In this document: positions 62,278 to 64,000 of the stretch, in pieces | Layout: each line of letters begins with the position of its first letter | How positions within the stretch are numbered: position 1 is the first letter of the stretch | Source: UBA2136 sp963974105 | GTDB lineage: Bacteria; Pseudomonadota; Alphaproteobacteria; UBA2136 | DNA: 64,000 bases | Reading direction: 5' to 3' | Assembly: GCA_963974105.1 (NCBI GenBank) | Contig: CAXBBG010000001.1 | Location: forward strand, 1-64,000 | Translations under genes and position numbers: made by a program | The notes under the pieces: model-generated | Told to the model about the DNA's origin: nothing | The model's input: only the letters and a program-made list of their open reading frames with translations | The model's database searches: none

Positions 62278-63346
62278 CGACGGCATTGGCCCGAGATGCA
62301 AGGAAATAAACGCACGCGACCGCGAACGTTTATTTTTCCTTATGCATCAAATGCTTAAATGCGGACAACCTACAGAAGCGTGCGTGCGAGCCGTTGCACG
62401 TGCATTCCGTGCTGAAAACAAACAAGATCTAAGCGCTGCTTTGCATGGTATTGCACAAAAGGTGTCTCAAGGTAAACCCCTTAGCCGCGCAGCCGAGCAT
62501 GAATATATCCTATTTACTGATATTCACCGCGCCGCTATTTTAGCAGGTGAAGCATCAAACAACATGACAGAAGCTTTCCACCTTTTACAAATACTTGAAG
62601 ATAAAAAAATTCAGAGCCAGCGCAGTGGTATGGCAGAAATTATAACGCCAACCGTTCTTTTTGGTATGAGCTGCATTTCACTGTTCAACACAGGCTTAAA
62701 CACCATGCCAACCATGGCTCAAATGAGTAAAGCTCAAGGTAAAGAGGTTGCGGCTATCCCAAGAATGCTCATGGAATTTACAGGCGCCGTTGCAGACTAT
62801 TGGTATTTTATTCTAACGGCCTTTATCATATTTTGTGTCACAGCTTATAGTGTCGCCAAGTCGGCTCAAGGCCGATTTTGGATAGACAGTTATGTATTAC
62901 GCATACCTGGTTTGGGTAAGTTTATTGCCTACAAAACGTATGCCAGCATGCTTTTATATTTTCCACACCTTATTGCAAGCGGTGTTAAACCCAAACAAAT
63001 GATCCCTATTATGGAAGCTTTAGCAACCAATGCTATTTTAAAGCGCCGTATTGACTTGTTTAACCAAGTTATTACAACAGGTGGTCAAATGTCATCGGCT
63101 ATGGAAAAAGCTGGGTTCCCTATCATCTCAGTTACACCCGTTAAAGTTTCTGAAAGTTATTCAGGTAACAACAAAGGCGTTAACGACGTTATGATTGATG
63201 GTATGAACCACGCCTACTCCATATTAGAGCGCGAACTAAACGATGCTTACGCTAAATTTGTAGGTGTATTCTCTACAATTATGTGGCTACTTGGTGGCTC
63301 TGTATTGCTACTTGAAATGTTATCCATTGTCATGGCACAAAACTAA
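62252..63346 (+). CDS. GspF/PilC-type inner-membrane platform protein
   Basis: A 364-residue protein with two GspF repeats. Hydrophobic segments lie near 130-152 ('TPTVLFGMSCISLF'), 182-200 and 339-360. Family features are 'ILAGEASNNMTEAFHLL' and 'LLYFPHLIASGVKPKQMI'. It forms the membrane platform that couples the ATPase to pilin assembly. It starts at GTG 62252 with GGAGA upstream, inside the end of the ATPase gene. Confidence 0.9.
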   Translation: MQIWKQFSSDGIGPRCKEINARDRERLFFLMHQMLKCGQPTEACVRAVARAFRAENKQDLSAALHGIAQKVSQGKPLSRAAEHEYILFTDIHRAAILAGEASNNMTEAFHLLQILEDKKIQSQRSGMAEIITPTVLFGMSCISLFNTGLNTMPTMAQMSKAQGKEVAAIPRMLMEFTGAVADYWYFILTAFIIFCVTAYSVAKSAQGRFWIDSYVLRIPGLGKFIAYKTYASMLLYFPHLIASGVKPKQMIPIMEALATNAILKRRIDLFNQVITTGGQMSSAMEKAGFPIISVTPVKVSESYSGNNKGVNDVMIDGMNHAYSILERELNDAYAKFVGVFSTIMWLLGGSVLLLEMLSIVMAQN

Positions 63347-63361
63347 AAAGGAAAAAGTTAA

Positions 63362-64000
63362 ATGTCAAAGAAGGTTGAAATCGGCTCAAAATTCAAGAAT
63401 ATATGTTTTCTTGGACTTAACCGTGTTGAATACTTCCCAGAGCAGTCGGAAGAATCTATTTTTGCCGATACATGGCAGGACGTTACAGATGAACATTCAC
63501 GTCGAAGCCTTGCATTGCTATTCTTTGCGCCACGCGACTTAGACGGCGAACCTGTCGACCCATACATCTTCCTGACAGAAGGTGATGACGGTGACGAACA
63601 AAGCGTTCTTATCGCTCAACAAGCATTTGGCGACATTCCCCTTATTGACATGTGTCGTCTACGTAGTAAAAGCCCAAACGAAGTACATATTTTAGTAACC
63701 GCTGATATTATATTTCACTGGGATTATAACGATAGCTATATTCAACCGACATCTGCTATTACATGGGTAAGAGATATACAAAATATCCTCAAAACATACC
63801 CACGTACAACAGAACGCTACATCTATACGAACTGGGAAAATAACCGTATCAGTGAAATTGGCGCAACCATACGCCCGCTCCGTGAATTAGAAATAGATGA
63901 AGAGGCATGGGTAAACATGCCAAGCTTCCAAGAAAAACATGGTTTTGCTGTCATGTTTATTTCTATCGTTACAGCAATTTTAGTTTATCTTGCTATATTT
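63362..64000 (+). CDS. partial membrane protein of the pilus-like locus
   Basis: Open from ATG 63362 (AAGGA upstream) to the window end, 213 codons seen and continuing. About 190 residues of acidic, cytoplasmic-looking sequence ('IGSKFKNICFLGLN', 'ITWVRDIQNIL') precede a membrane segment ('FAVMFISIVTAILVYLAIF'). Position after GspF and the soluble-then-TM layout recall GspL/PilM-N type assembly proteins, but no motif confirms this. It is 15 bases from the GspF-like gene. Confidence 0.7.
   Translation, partial: MSKKVEIGSKFKNICFLGLNRVEYFPEQSEESIFADTWQDVTDEHSRRSLALLFFAPRDLDGEPVDPYIFLTEGDDGDEQSVLIAQQAFGDIPLIDMCRLRSKSPNEVHILVTADIIFHWDYNDSYIQPTSAITWVRDIQNILKTYPRTTERYIYTNWENNRISEIGATIRPLRELEIDEEAWVNMPSFQEKHGFAVMFISIVTAILVYLAIF

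Noticed and set aside
1..64000. CRISPR arrays, insertion sequences, prophage genes, toxin-antitoxin pairs
   Set aside because: No regularly spaced identical repeats with unique spacers, no transposase, integrase or phage structural protein, and no recognisable toxin or antitoxin was found.

Overview
The window looks like a piece of a low-GC (roughly 40%, by eye) alphaproteobacterial chromosome. Supporting signs are the contiguous rpmH-rnpA-yidD-yidC-engB block, a complete ccoNOQP-GHIS cbb3 oxidase locus, a SapC-family protein, BolA, an Azotobacter-type 7Fe ferredoxin, and a CIRCE (HrcA) operator. The organism appears to be a respiring Gram-negative bacterium with an outer membrane (MlaA/MlaC, lipoproteins, MltB). 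It often uses TTG or GTG starts where a good Shine-Dalgarno supports them. The species cannot be fixed from this sequence alone.

Layout. 1-8.6 kb: an M23 envelope peptidase with a possible leaderless promoter, a trypsin-like lipoprotein, clpB under a CIRCE-embedded promoter, a glycerophosphodiesterase-glpD pair, and sapC. 8.9-16.2 kb: a small secreted protein, a Na/Pi symporter, a second trypsin-like protease, a cryptic ORF with a C-rich tract, typA, two small membrane or secreted proteins, and an MltB-type transglycosylase. 16.4-24.9 kb: signalling and housekeeping genes (a lone HPt protein, bolA with a sigma-54 response regulator, xthA, an FkbM-like methyltransferase, rpmG, a NarL-type regulator), an unexplained DsbA-like plus 689-residue membrane-protein pair, and fdxA. 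25-28.4 kb: a small polysaccharide locus (Wzz-like, CpsD-like, small secreted protein, glycosyltransferase). 28.5-30.3 kb: pyruvate kinase, a long hairpin and tRNA-Gly(UCC).

30.4-33.3 kb holds the most unusual locus: three tandem genes for secreted proteins that share a helix plus Cys/Trp module. The third also carries four thrombospondin type-1 (TSP1) repeats, a domain best known from animal and apicomplexan extracellular proteins. 33.3-43 kb: a YgjP-like metallopeptidase, the cbb3 oxidase structural and assembly genes (including the 51-residue CcoS), and tyrS. 44-47.8 kb: an mlaA-RND-mlaC operon, in which an RND/MMPL exporter sits where MlaFEDB would be expected.

48-54 kb: a TetR/SlmA-like regulator with a TlpA lipoprotein and a zinc-ribbon membrane protein, two tandem HAD phosphatases, then the engB-yidC-yidD-rnpA-rpmH block with a hairpin between rpmH and rnpA. 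54.3-59.6 kb: a DUF547 protein, a queuosine-salvage glycosidase, an MFS-like membrane protein, a lipoprotein, a DjlA-like J protein and a membrane-anchored cytochrome c. 59.8-64 kb: the start of a type IV pilus or type II secretion-like locus (pilin-like protein, GspE/PilB ATPase, GspF/PilC protein, and a membrane protein cut by the window edge).
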